A stretch of DNA of 64,000 nt, taken from Arthrobacter psychrochitiniphilus. GTDB taxonomy: Bacteria > Actinomycetota > Actinomycetes > Actinomycetales > Micrococcaceae. How positions within the stretch are numbered: the first letter of the stretch is position 1; the number at the start of each line of letters is the position of its first letter. The position numbers and the translations under genes were made by a program. The notes beneath the pieces are model-generated. The model was given only the letters and a program-made list of their open reading frames with translations, was not told the DNA's origin and made no database searches. Positions 52,540-61,479 of this stretch are shown here, one piece after another. The DNA is taken from contig NZ_QHLZ01000002.1 of assembly GCF_003185915.1 (NCBI RefSeq), positions 372,001 through 436,000 on the forward strand, in the 5' to 3' direction.

Positions 52540-53720
52540 GCACAAAAACGTCCACCAACACCACGGAGTCCGCCGCCGCACAGCTAGAAATTAGCAAACC
52601 ACCCAAGCCCCGCAAAGCCCCAAAGAAATCTAGAGGTAGAGCGAAGGACCGCCTCATCCTGGGTGTCCTTTCGGCGGCACTGGCCATTACCGCCATCATC
52701 GCCGCCGGCACGGGACAACTGCACATTGCCCCCGTGGAAGTCATTGGCAGCATTCTTCACGGCATCAATAACTGGCTGCAGGGCTGGCTGGACTACTTCG
52801 GCACCGGACTGAGTGCCCCCTTCGGCGGAGCACCGCTTCCGGAACATCCTCGAGGCTATGAAACCCTTTGGTCAGTCCGTTTTCCCCGCGTCGCCTTGGC
52901 CATGATTGTCGGTGCCGCACTGGCGTGCTCGGGCACCGTCATGCAGGGAGTCTTTGGCAACCCGCTGGCGGAACCTGCTGTGGTGGGGGTGTCCTCCGGC
53001 GCAGCTGTGGGGGCCAGCACCGCCATAGTGACAGGTCTGGCCACGCACGGGAATTGGGTGGTGGCCATCTTCGCGTTCATGGGCGGGCTCATCACCACTT
53101 TGCTGGTGTACAGCCTCTCGCGCAGCAAGGGCCGCACTGAAGTGGTGACGCTTGTCTTGACGGGTATTGCGGTGAACGCCTTCACGTTCGCAATGATCGC
53201 CTTCTATACCTATGTTGCCGATCCCAACGCCCGTGACCAGCTCATCTTCTGGCAGTTGGGCAGCCTCAACGGAACCAGTTGGATCAGTGTTCTCTCCGTG
53301 CTGCCACTGTTAGTTGCCGGCTTGGTCATGGCCTTTTCTGCGGCCGGAAAACTGGACTTGCTGGCACTGGGAGAACGCTCGGCCAGGCATTTGGGTGTCA
53401 ATGTGGAACGGCTTCGCATGAGAATGATTATCACGGTAGCCCTGCTAGTGGGGGCAGGGGTGGCCTTCACTGGGATTGTCAGCTTCGTGGGACTCGTGGT
53501 GCCGCACTTGATCCGCATCATCGCAGGCCCGGGCCACAAACTACTCCTGCCCGCCAGCGCCTTGGGCGGCGCACTCCTAGTGTTGCTGGCCGATCTTGGA
53601 GCCCGCACCCTCGTCACGTATTCAGACCTTCCCCTGGGCATGTTGACGGCACTCATTGGCGGCCCCTTCTTCTTCTGGCTCCTGCGCCGGACCCGCAACG
53701 AACAAGGAGGCTGGGCATGA
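52536..53720 (+). CDS. hmuU: heme ABC permease HmuU
   Basis: 394 residues in the FecCD family. The N-terminal tail is Lys/Pro-rich (EISKPPKPRKAPKKSRGRA). RVALAMIVGAALACSGTVMQ and GNPLAEPAVVGVSSGAAVGA are the conserved permease segments, and VAFTGIVSFVGLVVPHLIRI is the coupling region. About nine or ten helices form a homodimer. It overlaps hmuT by 4 nt and hmuV by 4 nt. Confidence 0.93.
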   Translation: MSTKTSTNTTESAAAQLEISKPPKPRKAPKKSRGRAKDRLILGVLSAALAITAIIAAGTGQLHIAPVEVIGSILHGINNWLQGWLDYFGTGLSAPFGGAPLPEHPRGYETLWSVRFPRVALAMIVGAALACSGTVMQGVFGNPLAEPAVVGVSSGAAVGASTAIVTGLATHGNWVVAIFAFMGGLITTLLVYSLSRSKGRTEVVTLVLTGIAVNAFTFAMIAFYTYVADPNARDQLIFWQLGSLNGTSWISVLSVLPLLVAGLVMAFSAAGKLDLLALGERSARHLGVNVERLRMRMIITVALLVGAGVAFTGIVSFVGLVVPHLIRIIAGPGHKLLLPASALGGALLVLLADLGARTLVTYSDLPLGMLTALIGGPFFFWLLRRTRNEQGGWA

Positions 53721-54547
53721 GCATGTTGGATGTTTTCCGCGCCCCGCCCACAGAGATTCCGGACCCTTTGATCCCCGGCGAGGTAGCAATAGTGGCCACC
53801 GGCGTCTCCGTAGAGCTGGGTGGCAAGAGGGTGCTCAACAGTGTTGACTTATCCGTCATGGCCGGGGAGGTACTGGCCCTGGTGGGGCCCAACGGCGCCG
53901 GAAAGTCCACGCTGCTAGCCGCCTTGGCCGGCGATCTAGAGCTAGAAAGCGGCCAGATTGAACTCTCCGGCCGCCCACTGCACCAATGGCGTGCACAGGA
54001 GTTGGCGCTGCGACGGGCCGTGCTCTTGCAGCAGATCCAGCTCAGCTTCCCCTTCAATGTGCTTGAAGTGGTCCAGATGGGCCGCGCCCCTTGGTCCAAC
54101 ACGGCAGCTTCCCTGCACGACGACGAACTCATCACCGCTGCCATGGCCGCCACTGATATCAGTGACTTTGCCCAACGGCGTTTCTCCCACCTCTCGGGTG
54201 GCGAGAAGGCTCGCGTGGCGTTATCGCGGATACTGGCCCAAGACACCGCTGTATTGATGCTCGATGAGCCCACCGCAGCCTTGGATCTGCGGCACCAGGA
54301 ATTGGTGCTCCAAGTGGCCCGCGCTCGTGCCGCCGCCGGCCGCGCCGTGGTGGTTGTGCTCCATGATCTGAATCTGGCAGCTGGCTATGCCGATAAGGTT
54401 GCGGTTCTAGAGAAGGGCCAGCTGGCCGCCCTTGGCACACCCGAAGAGGTGTTGACGGAGGAGATCCTCAGCCGCGTTTACCAACACGGAATCGATGTCA
54501 TGGCCCATCCCGTCACAGGCCGCACAATCATTTTTCCGCGCAGGTAA
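53717..54547 (+). CDS. hmuV: heme ABC transporter ATPase HmuV
   Basis: 276 residues. Walker A is VGPNGAGKSTLLAALAGD, the signature LSGGEKARVALSRIL, Walker B VLMLDEPTAALDL, and the switch VLHDLNLAAGYAD. The start at 53717 is set by ATGA overlap and AAGGAGG 6 nt upstream; the frame extends 146 codons further inside hmuU. A weak hairpin (54613-54628, GGCATT/AATGCC) follows the operon. Confidence 0.94.
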   Translation: MSMLDVFRAPPTEIPDPLIPGEVAIVATGVSVELGGKRVLNSVDLSVMAGEVLALVGPNGAGKSTLLAALAGDLELESGQIELSGRPLHQWRAQELALRRAVLLQQIQLSFPFNVLEVVQMGRAPWSNTAASLHDDELITAAMAATDISDFAQRRFSHLSGGEKARVALSRILAQDTAVLMLDEPTAALDLRHQELVLQVARARAAAGRAVVVVLHDLNLAAGYADKVAVLEKGQLAALGTPEEVLTEEILSRVYQHGIDVMAHPVTGRTIIFPRR

Positions 54548-54661
54548 AGCGCAGCTAACAAGCCCCAGACCTTGGGCACGCCCTTACTCTGCAGTGCCCG
54601 CGGCCGCAGCCAGGCATTTCACAATGCCCGGGTTAGCAGGCTCCCAGCCTAGACTTTCACG

Positions 54662-56122
54662 GTGAGCACAGTGCAAAAAATCAGCCCCGAGGCGACTAGT
54701 CGCCAGGACGCCCGGGATGGGCAGGACGCGGCGGCCGTTCCGCCCGGTACGAGACCCCGCATCTCGGCCGGACTGCGGGAGGTGGCTGCCTCAGCCCTGT
54801 CCCTGTCTGGACTGGTAGGCGCCATGGCCTTCGTGGTGTATTCCATGTTTTCCTGGCTGCAGTGGCAAAGCTTCACCGTCCGGTCCTGGGATCTGGGTAT
54901 CTTCACCCAATTAGCCAAGGACTACGCAAACTTCCGCCCGCCCATTGTGAGCCTGAAGGGCGATGGCTACAACCTGCTCGGCGATCACTTCCACCCTATA
55001 CTGGTGTTGCTGGCCCCGTTTTACAAGCTTTTCCCCAGCGCTTACACCTTGCTGGTGGTGCAGAACATGCTGCTGGCTATTTCCGTGGTGGTTGTTGCCC
55101 ATTTGGCCATCAAACGGCTGGGCAGGATCACCGGCGCATGCCTGGGGGTTGGTTACGCCTTGAGTTGGGGGCTGCAATCTGCCGTGGACTCACAGTTCCA
55201 TGAGATTGCTTTTGCTGTCCCGCTGCTGGCCCTATCCCTGGTTGCACTCTTGGAGGAAAAGTGGCGTTCCGCCTGGATATGGGCCTCGTTGCTTGTCTTC
55301 GTCAAGGAGGACCTGGGGCTGACGGTGTTTGTCATTGGCCTGGTCATGGCGTGGCGAGCCCGAACCGCCGCCGGCCTCTGGCTCTCAGCCTGGGGTGTGG
55401 GCTGGTTCGTGCTGACCACCAAAGTCATTCTGCCCTCGATGAACCCCGGATCCGAATGGGCCTACCAGAGCCAGCTCAACATCGCAGGCCTCTTAAAAGA
55501 CCCCGCAACCCTCTTCCAGCCGGACAAGGTCACCACAGTGCTGCTCCTGGCAGCCATCACCGCCGGCCTCTGCTTGTTTTCACCACTAACGCTGATTGTC
55601 CTGCCCACTCTGGCCTGGCGCTTCCTCTCGGAACTCCCCGTGTACTGGGGGCAGGAATGGCAATACAGCGCCGTCCTGATGCCAGTGGTTTTCATCGCCG
55701 CCATTGATGCGCTGTCCCGGCGCAAAGTCCTCTCCGGCATGCGGCTACGGTTGCTGCTGGGCACCACCATCATGGTCATTGCCGTGGTACTGAGCAGCCA
55801 ATACGCTTTTGAAAAGTTGGCCGACCCGGCCAAAAACTTCCCGCTCACCACGGCAGCTTCCTCACAAAGCGCCTTGGCCGCCGTGCCGGATGGTGTCACG
55901 GTGGAAACCGATATTTCTCTCATGAGCTATTTGGTGGACCGCACCGAAGTGTATTGGATTGGCAACAAGAATCCGGTCCCGGACTACGTTTTCTTCGATG
56001 TTTCCGGCCGCCCTGGCCTGGCTGCCACCGCCATCGCCCAGGAGGCGGAACAGCGCTTCCCCGGTACCCGCTTTGTCACTGTTTATGCGGACGCTCACTA
56101 CCAAGTGGCCCGCAAGGAGTAG
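54662..56122 (+). CDS. DUF2079 polytopic membrane protein
   Basis: 486 residues with about 11-12 helices. The large loop after helix 1 contains FTVRSWDLGIFTQLAKDYAN and GDHFHPILVLLAPFYKLFPS, characteristic of DUF2079, a GT-C-like fold. The Asp in WDLGIF may match catalytic Asp residues of GT-C mannosyltransferases; that is inference. Function unknown. GTG 54662 lies 7 nt after TAGACT, so leaderless transcription is possible. It lies between hmuV and the heme oxygenase, and terminator 56138-56175 follows it. Confidence 0.88.
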   Translation: MSTVQKISPEATSRQDARDGQDAAAVPPGTRPRISAGLREVAASALSLSGLVGAMAFVVYSMFSWLQWQSFTVRSWDLGIFTQLAKDYANFRPPIVSLKGDGYNLLGDHFHPILVLLAPFYKLFPSAYTLLVVQNMLLAISVVVVAHLAIKRLGRITGACLGVGYALSWGLQSAVDSQFHEIAFAVPLLALSLVALLEEKWRSAWIWASLLVFVKEDLGLTVFVIGLVMAWRARTAAGLWLSAWGVGWFVLTTKVILPSMNPGSEWAYQSQLNIAGLLKDPATLFQPDKVTTVLLLAAITAGLCLFSPLTLIVLPTLAWRFLSELPVYWGQEWQYSAVLMPVVFIAAIDALSRRKVLSGMRLRLLLGTTIMVIAVVLSSQYAFEKLADPAKNFPLTTAASSQSALAAVPDGVTVETDISLMSYLVDRTEVYWIGNKNPVPDYVFFDVSGRPGLAATAIAQEAEQRFPGTRFVTVYADAHYQVARKE

Positions 56123-56137
56123 TACCCCTTCGGGAGG

Positions 56138-56175
56138 AAGAACGACGGCGGCACGGGAGTGCCGCCGTCGTTCTT
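56138..56175. terminator. bidirectional intrinsic terminator
   Basis: Perfect 17-bp stem (56138-56154 with 56159-56175), 4-nt loop, ending in TTT. Separates the converging DUF2079 and heme oxygenase genes. Confidence 0.9.
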
Positions 56176-56223
56176 TGGGTTAAGCGTGTGGCTTGTTAAG
56201 CGCGTGACTTGTTGAGGGTGTGA

Positions 56224-56919
56224 CTAGGCAGCGGCCTTGCGGGCAGCGTCCAAGTCCACAAATACTGCCCGGTTGAGTTCGAAGGAATTCGAGGCGTGAG
56301 CTAGGATGGAATCCTTTTGTTCCCGGGTGAAATCGGTGGTGTCCAGGAGGGTGCGGTAAGCGTCCTTGTACGGCTTGGGTTTGGCGATCTGATCGAAGGC
56401 GTAGAAGTTCAGGCCCTCATCGGCAATGCCGTAGTGGCGCTGGACCATGCGCTGGATGATGAGCCCGCCGGAGAGGTCGCCCATGTAGCGCACGTAGTGG
56501 TGGGCCAGCAGGAACTCGATTGATTCGCGGCCCAGAGTTGAGAGTTCATCGGCGTAGGTGCGGGTGGCGGGCACAATGGTGATGCGCCCGTCAGCAAGCT
56601 GCGCCTCCCAGTCGGCGCCGTGGTGGTAGGCCATATCGCGTTCCAGTGCTCCAACGCGGGCCAGCTTCGGATCGATGAAAGCACCCAGCTGGGGGTGGTT
56701 TACATGGGAAGCCAAGGCAGCTTCCAGGGCGCGGTAAATGATCAGGCTCTGATCCAGCAGGCTGATCAGGGCGGCAGCATCTAAAGTCCCACCCATCAGC
56801 TCGGCCACGAAGCTGGAATCCTCTGCCGCCGCGTGGGCTGCCGCGGTGTGAGTTTTAAGTTCCTGCGAGAGCTCAGCAGCAGTCTCGGGTAGAGCGGATT
56901 CAACTGCGGGTGCAGACAT
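56224..56919 (-). CDS. hmuO: heme oxygenase (biliverdin-producing)
   Basis: 231 residues, the usual all-helical size. The proximal His is in the segment KTHTAAAHAAAEDSSF (the His before AAAED). The distal helix contains YVRYMGDLSGGLIIQRMVQR with the GDLSGG bend. It oxidises heme to biliverdin, CO and Fe(II), releasing iron imported by HmuTUV. ATG 56919 has GGAG 6 nt upstream, better than ATG 56931. The iron box over its promoter links it to the hmu regulon. Confidence 0.95.
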   Translation of the reverse strand: MSAPAVESALPETAAELSQELKTHTAAAHAAAEDSSFVAELMGGTLDAAALISLLDQSLIIYRALEAALASHVNHPQLGAFIDPKLARVGALERDMAYHHGADWEAQLADGRITIVPATRTYADELSTLGRESIEFLLAHHYVRYMGDLSGGLIIQRMVQRHYGIADEGLNFYAFDQIAKPKPYKDAYRTLLDTTDFTREQKDSILAHASNSFELNRAVFVDLDAARKAAA

Positions 56920-56938
56920 GGCAAACTCCATAATTAGA

Positions 56939-56981
56939 TTAAGTAAGCCTTAGCTAATCAAAGATAGTGACAGTCTGTCAA
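56939..56981 (-). promoter_or_regulatory. heme oxygenase promoter with DtxR-type iron box
   Basis: TTGACA (56981-56976), 18 nt and TTAGCT (56957-56952). The 19-bp iron box TTAAGTAAGCCTTAGCTAA (56939-56957, + strand) covers the -10, so iron-loaded DtxR would repress. Confidence 0.82.
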
Positions 56982-57040
56982 GATCTTAACGACACAGTGT
57001 CACTCAAATTGCTCAGAGGGGCGCAGCCCTCGGCCCTCCC

Positions 57041-58315
57041 TTAGTCAACCCCCTTGATTTTGACGACGAACACGGCGCCAAGCAGCCCAATCACGGCGGC
57101 CGCCACATACAGGGTCACATAGCCACCGAACAGGGTAACCAGTGGCCACGCAATGATGGGCGCAATGACCTGCGGCAGGGAATTAGCCACATTGATGACC
57201 CCCATATCCTTACCCCGGCTGGCGGAAGATGGCAGGACCTGGGTCAGGAGCGCGAAGTCCACGGCCAGGTACACCCCGTAGCCAATACCCAGAACCGCAG
57301 CGCCCACAATGGCTCCGGTCCAGGTTGGGAAAAAGGCAAGAATCAGGGCGGCGAGGGCAATGATTGCCGATGAGGCAATAACAAATGGTTTGCGCCTGCC
57401 CACCTTGTCAGTCCACCGCCCGCCAATGACGGCCGTGATGAGCGTCAAAACGGCGTAGATGCCCGTCAGGACCAGGACGCCGAACGCGGGATCCTTGTGA
57501 TGCACGGCGTCAGTGAGAAAGAACAGCAAGTATAAGGTGACCAGGTGGTTGCCCACGTTGACCAGGAAGCGGGTGATCCACGCCCACGCAAAGTCCGGGT
57601 AACGGCGTGGTGAGATCCAAAAGCCGGCGATGAAACTCACCCAGCGAAAGGGCGACTTCTCCCTCGCATCCAATACTGGGTCATTGGCGAAAAACAAGTA
57701 CGGCACCATGCCCACCACCAGGCCAATGGCGCAGATAATGAAACCGAGTGCGAAGTTTCCGGACACTACGGCACCAATGGCCGCCCCCACCAGGATGCCC
57801 ACCACGGTGCCCATGGACGCCAACCCGCCAATGCTGCCGCGCTGGCGCACCGGAACCTGGTCCGGGATGGCCGCCGTGGTGGCGGCAAGCGCCCCGTTGC
57901 AGCCCAATTGCACCAGGCACCACAGGAGCGTCATGGCCGCAACACTGGGCGCACCCGCCAATCCCACCAGGCCAATGGTGCCCAGTAAGGCGCCGATGAA
58001 AACCCAGGGGACGCGCCGGCCAAAGCGTGAGGTTGTCCTGTCACTGAACGTGCCAAAAAGTGGGTTGGCAACAAGGGAGACAGCGGCACCTGCACCTGTC
58101 ACCAACGCTAGAATGCCCTCTTTCTCATCGGCGTTAAAGGTCATGGCCTGCTGCCCCAGCAGAACTTGTATGGGGCCAAAGAAGGCGGCGTTAATACCCA
58201 CGTTGACTAGCACAATAGACGCTGTCCAGCGGTGCCTGACATTGATTGTGGGTTCAGCCAACGCCACACTTTGGGCGGTGGGCATGGCTCCTGCATCTGC
58301 ATCTTTGAAAGTCAC
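57041..58315 (-). CDS. MFS transporter
   Basis: 424 residues, 12 helices. The loop 2-3 motif is GTFSDRTTSRFGRRVPWVFI (family A signature D-R-x-G-R-R). The second half has GGRWTDKVGRRKPFVIA. It resembles sugar/cation (GPH-like) or efflux MFS proteins; the substrate is unknown. GTG 58315 follows GGAGG by 7 nt. It is downstream of the Gfo/Idh/MocA gene with a 117-nt gap, possibly an operon for a sugar or polyol. Confidence 0.9.
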   Translation of the reverse strand: MTFKDADAGAMPTAQSVALAEPTINVRHRWTASIVLVNVGINAAFFGPIQVLLGQQAMTFNADEKEGILALVTGAGAAVSLVANPLFGTFSDRTTSRFGRRVPWVFIGALLGTIGLVGLAGAPSVAAMTLLWCLVQLGCNGALAATTAAIPDQVPVRQRGSIGGLASMGTVVGILVGAAIGAVVSGNFALGFIICAIGLVVGMVPYLFFANDPVLDAREKSPFRWVSFIAGFWISPRRYPDFAWAWITRFLVNVGNHLVTLYLLFFLTDAVHHKDPAFGVLVLTGIYAVLTLITAVIGGRWTDKVGRRKPFVIASSAIIALAALILAFFPTWTGAIVGAAVLGIGYGVYLAVDFALLTQVLPSSASRGKDMGVINVANSLPQVIAPIIAWPLVTLFGGYVTLYVAAAVIGLLGAVFVVKIKGVD

Positions 58316-58432
58316 GCCCGTGCCTCCCGCTCAGTCCAACTGATCCGTACCATCCTGAATTGCATGGCCCCAGCCTACGTGCCGAGCTACTTGCCGCGTC
58401 GACTTTGACGCTGACTCCGCGGAAGTGACCCT

Positions 58433-59539
58433 TTAGGAATCGGCGCTGGCGGAAGTAGCGCTGCCGGAAGTTGCGCTGCCGGGTAAAGATCGCCCTGCGC
58501 TGGCTCGAATTAATTCAATGATTTTTAATCCTTCCACGGAATCGGCCGGATCCACCGGCACTGGGCCGCCCTGGGAAATAGCGTCCGCCAGCAGTTCATA
58601 GAAAACTGAAAAATCTCCCCGTTCGGTGGGGACCGGTGCGGCCTCCCCCGCCCGCCACACATTTCCCCACTGCTCCGGGGACTCAACACCGTAGCTTGCA
58701 TCACCCGGGCGGATCCCTGCCTGGAGCTGCGCTTCTTGGATATCGCCATCCTGCTTCACATAGGCACCTTCCGAGCCCAGCACACGCAGCCTCGGGCCTT
58801 TATGCGCGGCTGTCAGATTCATCCAGAGGTGAGAAATCACCCCGTTGGCATGTTCCAACGCAACGAAAGCATCGTCGTCGGCCATTTCTGCCGGGCGCCT
58901 GGCGGCCAATTCCCCATGGACCCGCGTCACGGGGCCGAAAAGTTCCAACGCCTGATCAATGAGATGGGTGCCCAGATCGAAAAGGATCCCGCCACCTGCA
59001 TCCACTGTTGCCTGCGCCTTCCAGGCCTTGGTGATGACTGGCTGCCACCGTTCCAGACGGGATTCGAAACGGTGGACCGAACCGAGGGCACCGTCAGCGA
59101 GTAGTTTCACCAGCGTGAGGTATTCCCCGTCCCAGCGCCGATTTTGGTAGGTGGTGAGAATTTGTCCGCGCGCCTTGGCCAGGGCAATCAACGCCTCGCC
59201 CTCAGCGCTGCTCGGTGTGAAAGGCTTGTCCACCACTACCGCGCAGCCTGCTGCCAACGCCCGGCTTGCCAGCCTCACGTGTGTAGCTGGCGGGGTGGCC
59301 ACCACTACCAGGTCAAGGTTTTCATGACTGTTGGCCCCATCCCCTGTGGCGCTATCCCACTCCTCGCGGGAGAGCACCCGGGCACTTGGATGGGCTGCTA
59401 GTGCCGCGGCTTGGCGGGCCGGATCCGAGGTGACAATGACGTCCAAACTAAACGTATCCAACGCGGCGATTGACGGGGCATGGAAAACACTTCCCGCCAA
59501 TCCATATCCCAAGACTGCCGTGCGGATTCTTTGTTCCAT
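58433..59539 (-). CDS. Gfo/Idh/MocA-family oxidoreductase
   Basis: 368 residues. The Rossmann domain is VLGYGLAGSVFHAPSIAAL, then VVVATPPATHVRLASRALAA and VVVDKPFTPSS (the EKP motif as DKP). GGGILFDLGTHLIDQALELF contains the conserved HLID, with His in the catalytic triad. It is an NAD(P)-dependent sugar or inositol dehydrogenase-like protein. The C-terminus has a Gly-Ser-Ala-Thr repeat (GSATSGSATSASADS). It lies with the MFS gene on the same strand. Confidence 0.92.
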   Translation of the reverse strand: MEQRIRTAVLGYGLAGSVFHAPSIAALDTFSLDVIVTSDPARQAAALAAHPSARVLSREEWDSATGDGANSHENLDLVVVATPPATHVRLASRALAAGCAVVVDKPFTPSSAEGEALIALAKARGQILTTYQNRRWDGEYLTLVKLLADGALGSVHRFESRLERWQPVITKAWKAQATVDAGGGILFDLGTHLIDQALELFGPVTRVHGELAARRPAEMADDDAFVALEHANGVISHLWMNLTAAHKGPRLRVLGSEGAYVKQDGDIQEAQLQAGIRPGDASYGVESPEQWGNVWRAGEAAPVPTERGDFSVFYELLADAISQGGPVPVDPADSVEGLKIIELIRASAGRSLPGSATSGSATSASADS

Positions 59540-59575
59540 GGGTCATACCCTACAGTCCGGGTTACCATGTGATCC

Positions 59576-60061
59576 ATGACCTTGCATGCGCCCCGAATCA
59601 GTTCCCCTTTGCGTCCCGAAGAACAGGCTGCCCTGACACGGACCCTCGCCGACAGTGATGATGTGACGGTATTCGTGGACGGAACCGCGCACCGTCTTGA
59701 TACTGGTGCGCGGGAAGCCGTGCTGGACCTCCTGCGCCGGCTTTCGCAAGGGGACGCCGTGAATGTAGCCAGCATTGCTGAGCTACTCACCACGTCTCAG
59801 GCCGCAGAACTGGCCGGGATCTCCCACACCTTTCTGCGTAACCTTACGGATCGAGGCGAGATTGCTGTGGAATACCGCGGCTCGCACCGGCGCATCCGCC
59901 GTCAAGATATTACGGACTGGTTAGCCAGCCAAAAGGTCTCAGTGCCGGGGAGCCCCCCCAGTAGCCCGCTTTCCGGCTCGCGCGGACCGGTGCTCGCCCT
60001 GACCGGCGCTCACCCTGACCGGCCAGCCGCGGCCGCACGTCCCTTCAGCGCACCTCTTTGA
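59576..60061 (+). CDS. excisionase-like helix-turn-helix protein
   Basis: 161 residues. A short antitoxin-like N-terminal half precedes the HTH_17 domain (LLTTSQAAELAGISHTFLRN, RGEIAVEYRGSHRRIRRQDI). A Pro/Ala/Gly/Ser tail follows. Related actinobacterial proteins often precede a PIN toxin; here the next gene is alanine dehydrogenase, so no partner is present. No strong SD; TACCAT 7 nt before the ATG may mean a leaderless mRNA. Confidence 0.8.
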   Translation: MTLHAPRISSPLRPEEQAALTRTLADSDDVTVFVDGTAHRLDTGAREAVLDLLRRLSQGDAVNVASIAELLTTSQAAELAGISHTFLRNLTDRGEIAVEYRGSHRRIRRQDITDWLASQKVSVPGSPPSSPLSGSRGPVLALTGAHPDRPAAAARPFSAPL

Positions 60062-60113
60062 GGGCGCCAAACCAGCCAATTTTTTGACAATAATTTAGTG
60101 AGGACGGTACATC

Positions 60114-61226
60114 ATGATCATTGGCGTTCCAGAAGAAGTAAAGAATAACGAATTCCGCGTGGCCCTCACTACTTCCGGGGTTCATGAACTGGTCCGTAAC
60201 GGGCACACCGTGCTGGTCCAGAACGGGGCCGGAACTGGTTCAGGTATCAGTGACGCCGAGTTTGCCTTAGCTGGCGCGGAACTCCTTGGGGATCCCGGTG
60301 AGATCTGGGCTCGCTCTGAGATAGTGGTCAAAGTCAAGGAACCCGTCAGCAGCGAATACGGCTACTTCCGCAAGGGGCTGGTGCTGTTTACGTATCTGCA
60401 CCTGGCTGCAGAGCCGGAACTAACGCGCGCACTCATGGATTCGGGGGTCACGGCCATTGCGTACGAGACCGTTCAGGTGGGACGGTTTCTTCCCCTGTTG
60501 GCACCCATGTCAGCTGTGGCAGGGCGCCTGTCAGTACAGGTAGGAGCCCAGTACCTGACTGCCCCGTTTGGCGGAAAGGGCATGCTCTTGGGAGGGGTTC
60601 CGGGTGTTCGCCCAGCCAATGTGGCCATCCTGGGAGCGGGGGTCTCTGGCACCCAGGCCGCGGCCATGGCCATTGGCGCCGGCGCCGACGTGACCATCAT
60701 GGACATTAACATCCCGCGGTTGCAGGAACTGGATGACGATTACCATGGCAGGCTCAAAACCGTGGCCTCTAACACCTTGGAGATCGAGCGATCACTACTG
60801 CAGGCAGATCTGGTGATTGGCTCCGTGCTGATTCCCGGCGCCAAGGCCCCCAAGCTTGTCAGCAATGAATTGGTGTCCCGCATGAAGCCGGGCTCGGTTT
60901 TAGTAGACATCGCCATTGATCAGGGCGGCTGCTTTGAAGATTCCCGGCCCACCACACACGACAATCCCACCTTCACTGTCCACAATTCACTGTTTTACTG
61001 TGTGGCAAATATGCCCGGCGCGGTACCCAACACTTCCACCTACGCACTGACCAACGTCACCTTGCGCTACGTGGTGGCCCTGGCAAACCGTGGCGTGGCC
61101 GCCGCGCTTGACGCCGATCCAGCCCTGCTGGCAGGGCTCAACGTGGCTGGCGGCTCCATCACGCACCATTCGGTTTCCACGGCACATGGCCTGCCACTGA
61201 GCACTGACTGGCGCGTGCTCGTATGA
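60114..61226 (+). CDS. ald: alanine dehydrogenase
   Basis: 370 residues. MIIGVPEEVKNNEFRVALTT opens the protein, KVKEPVSSEYGYFRKGLVLF covers substrate contacts (with the Lys), and YLHLA contains the catalytic His. NAD binding is at VAILGAGVSGTQAAAMAIGA, with VLVDIAIDQGGCFEDSRPTTH later. It interconverts L-alanine with pyruvate and ammonia, using NAD. ATG 60114 follows GAGG. Monocistronic or with the HTH gene 52 nt upstream. Confidence 0.95.
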   Translation: MIIGVPEEVKNNEFRVALTTSGVHELVRNGHTVLVQNGAGTGSGISDAEFALAGAELLGDPGEIWARSEIVVKVKEPVSSEYGYFRKGLVLFTYLHLAAEPELTRALMDSGVTAIAYETVQVGRFLPLLAPMSAVAGRLSVQVGAQYLTAPFGGKGMLLGGVPGVRPANVAILGAGVSGTQAAAMAIGAGADVTIMDINIPRLQELDDDYHGRLKTVASNTLEIERSLLQADLVIGSVLIPGAKAPKLVSNELVSRMKPGSVLVDIAIDQGGCFEDSRPTTHDNPTFTVHNSLFYCVANMPGAVPNTSTYALTNVTLRYVVALANRGVAAALDADPALLAGLNVAGGSITHHSVSTAHGLPLSTDWRVLV

Positions 61227-61246
61227 GGCTTCATCGCCGCAGTTAG

Positions 61247-61278
61247 GGGCTCGTGGGCTCGTGGGCTCGTGGGCTCGT
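61247..61278. repeat. 8-bp tandem repeat, 4 copies
   Basis: GGGCTCGT repeated four times between ald and the lipoprotein gene; it looks like replication slippage. Confidence 0.85.
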
Positions 61279-61479
61279 GACCATCCTGCGACGTGGTTGC
61301 AGTTGAACGCCTGTTGCCTTGCGCTCCTTTATTCGCACCGTGGGCTGACGTAGCGTGATTTGTAGAGATACTGCTTGCCAAAAGCGTGGCTGCCAGAAAA
61401 AAGTGGCGGCTCAGAAACGCGGCAGCTCAGAAGCGGTGTGCAAGCATCGCATCCACCTACGTCTCATCGGGAGGCCGTC

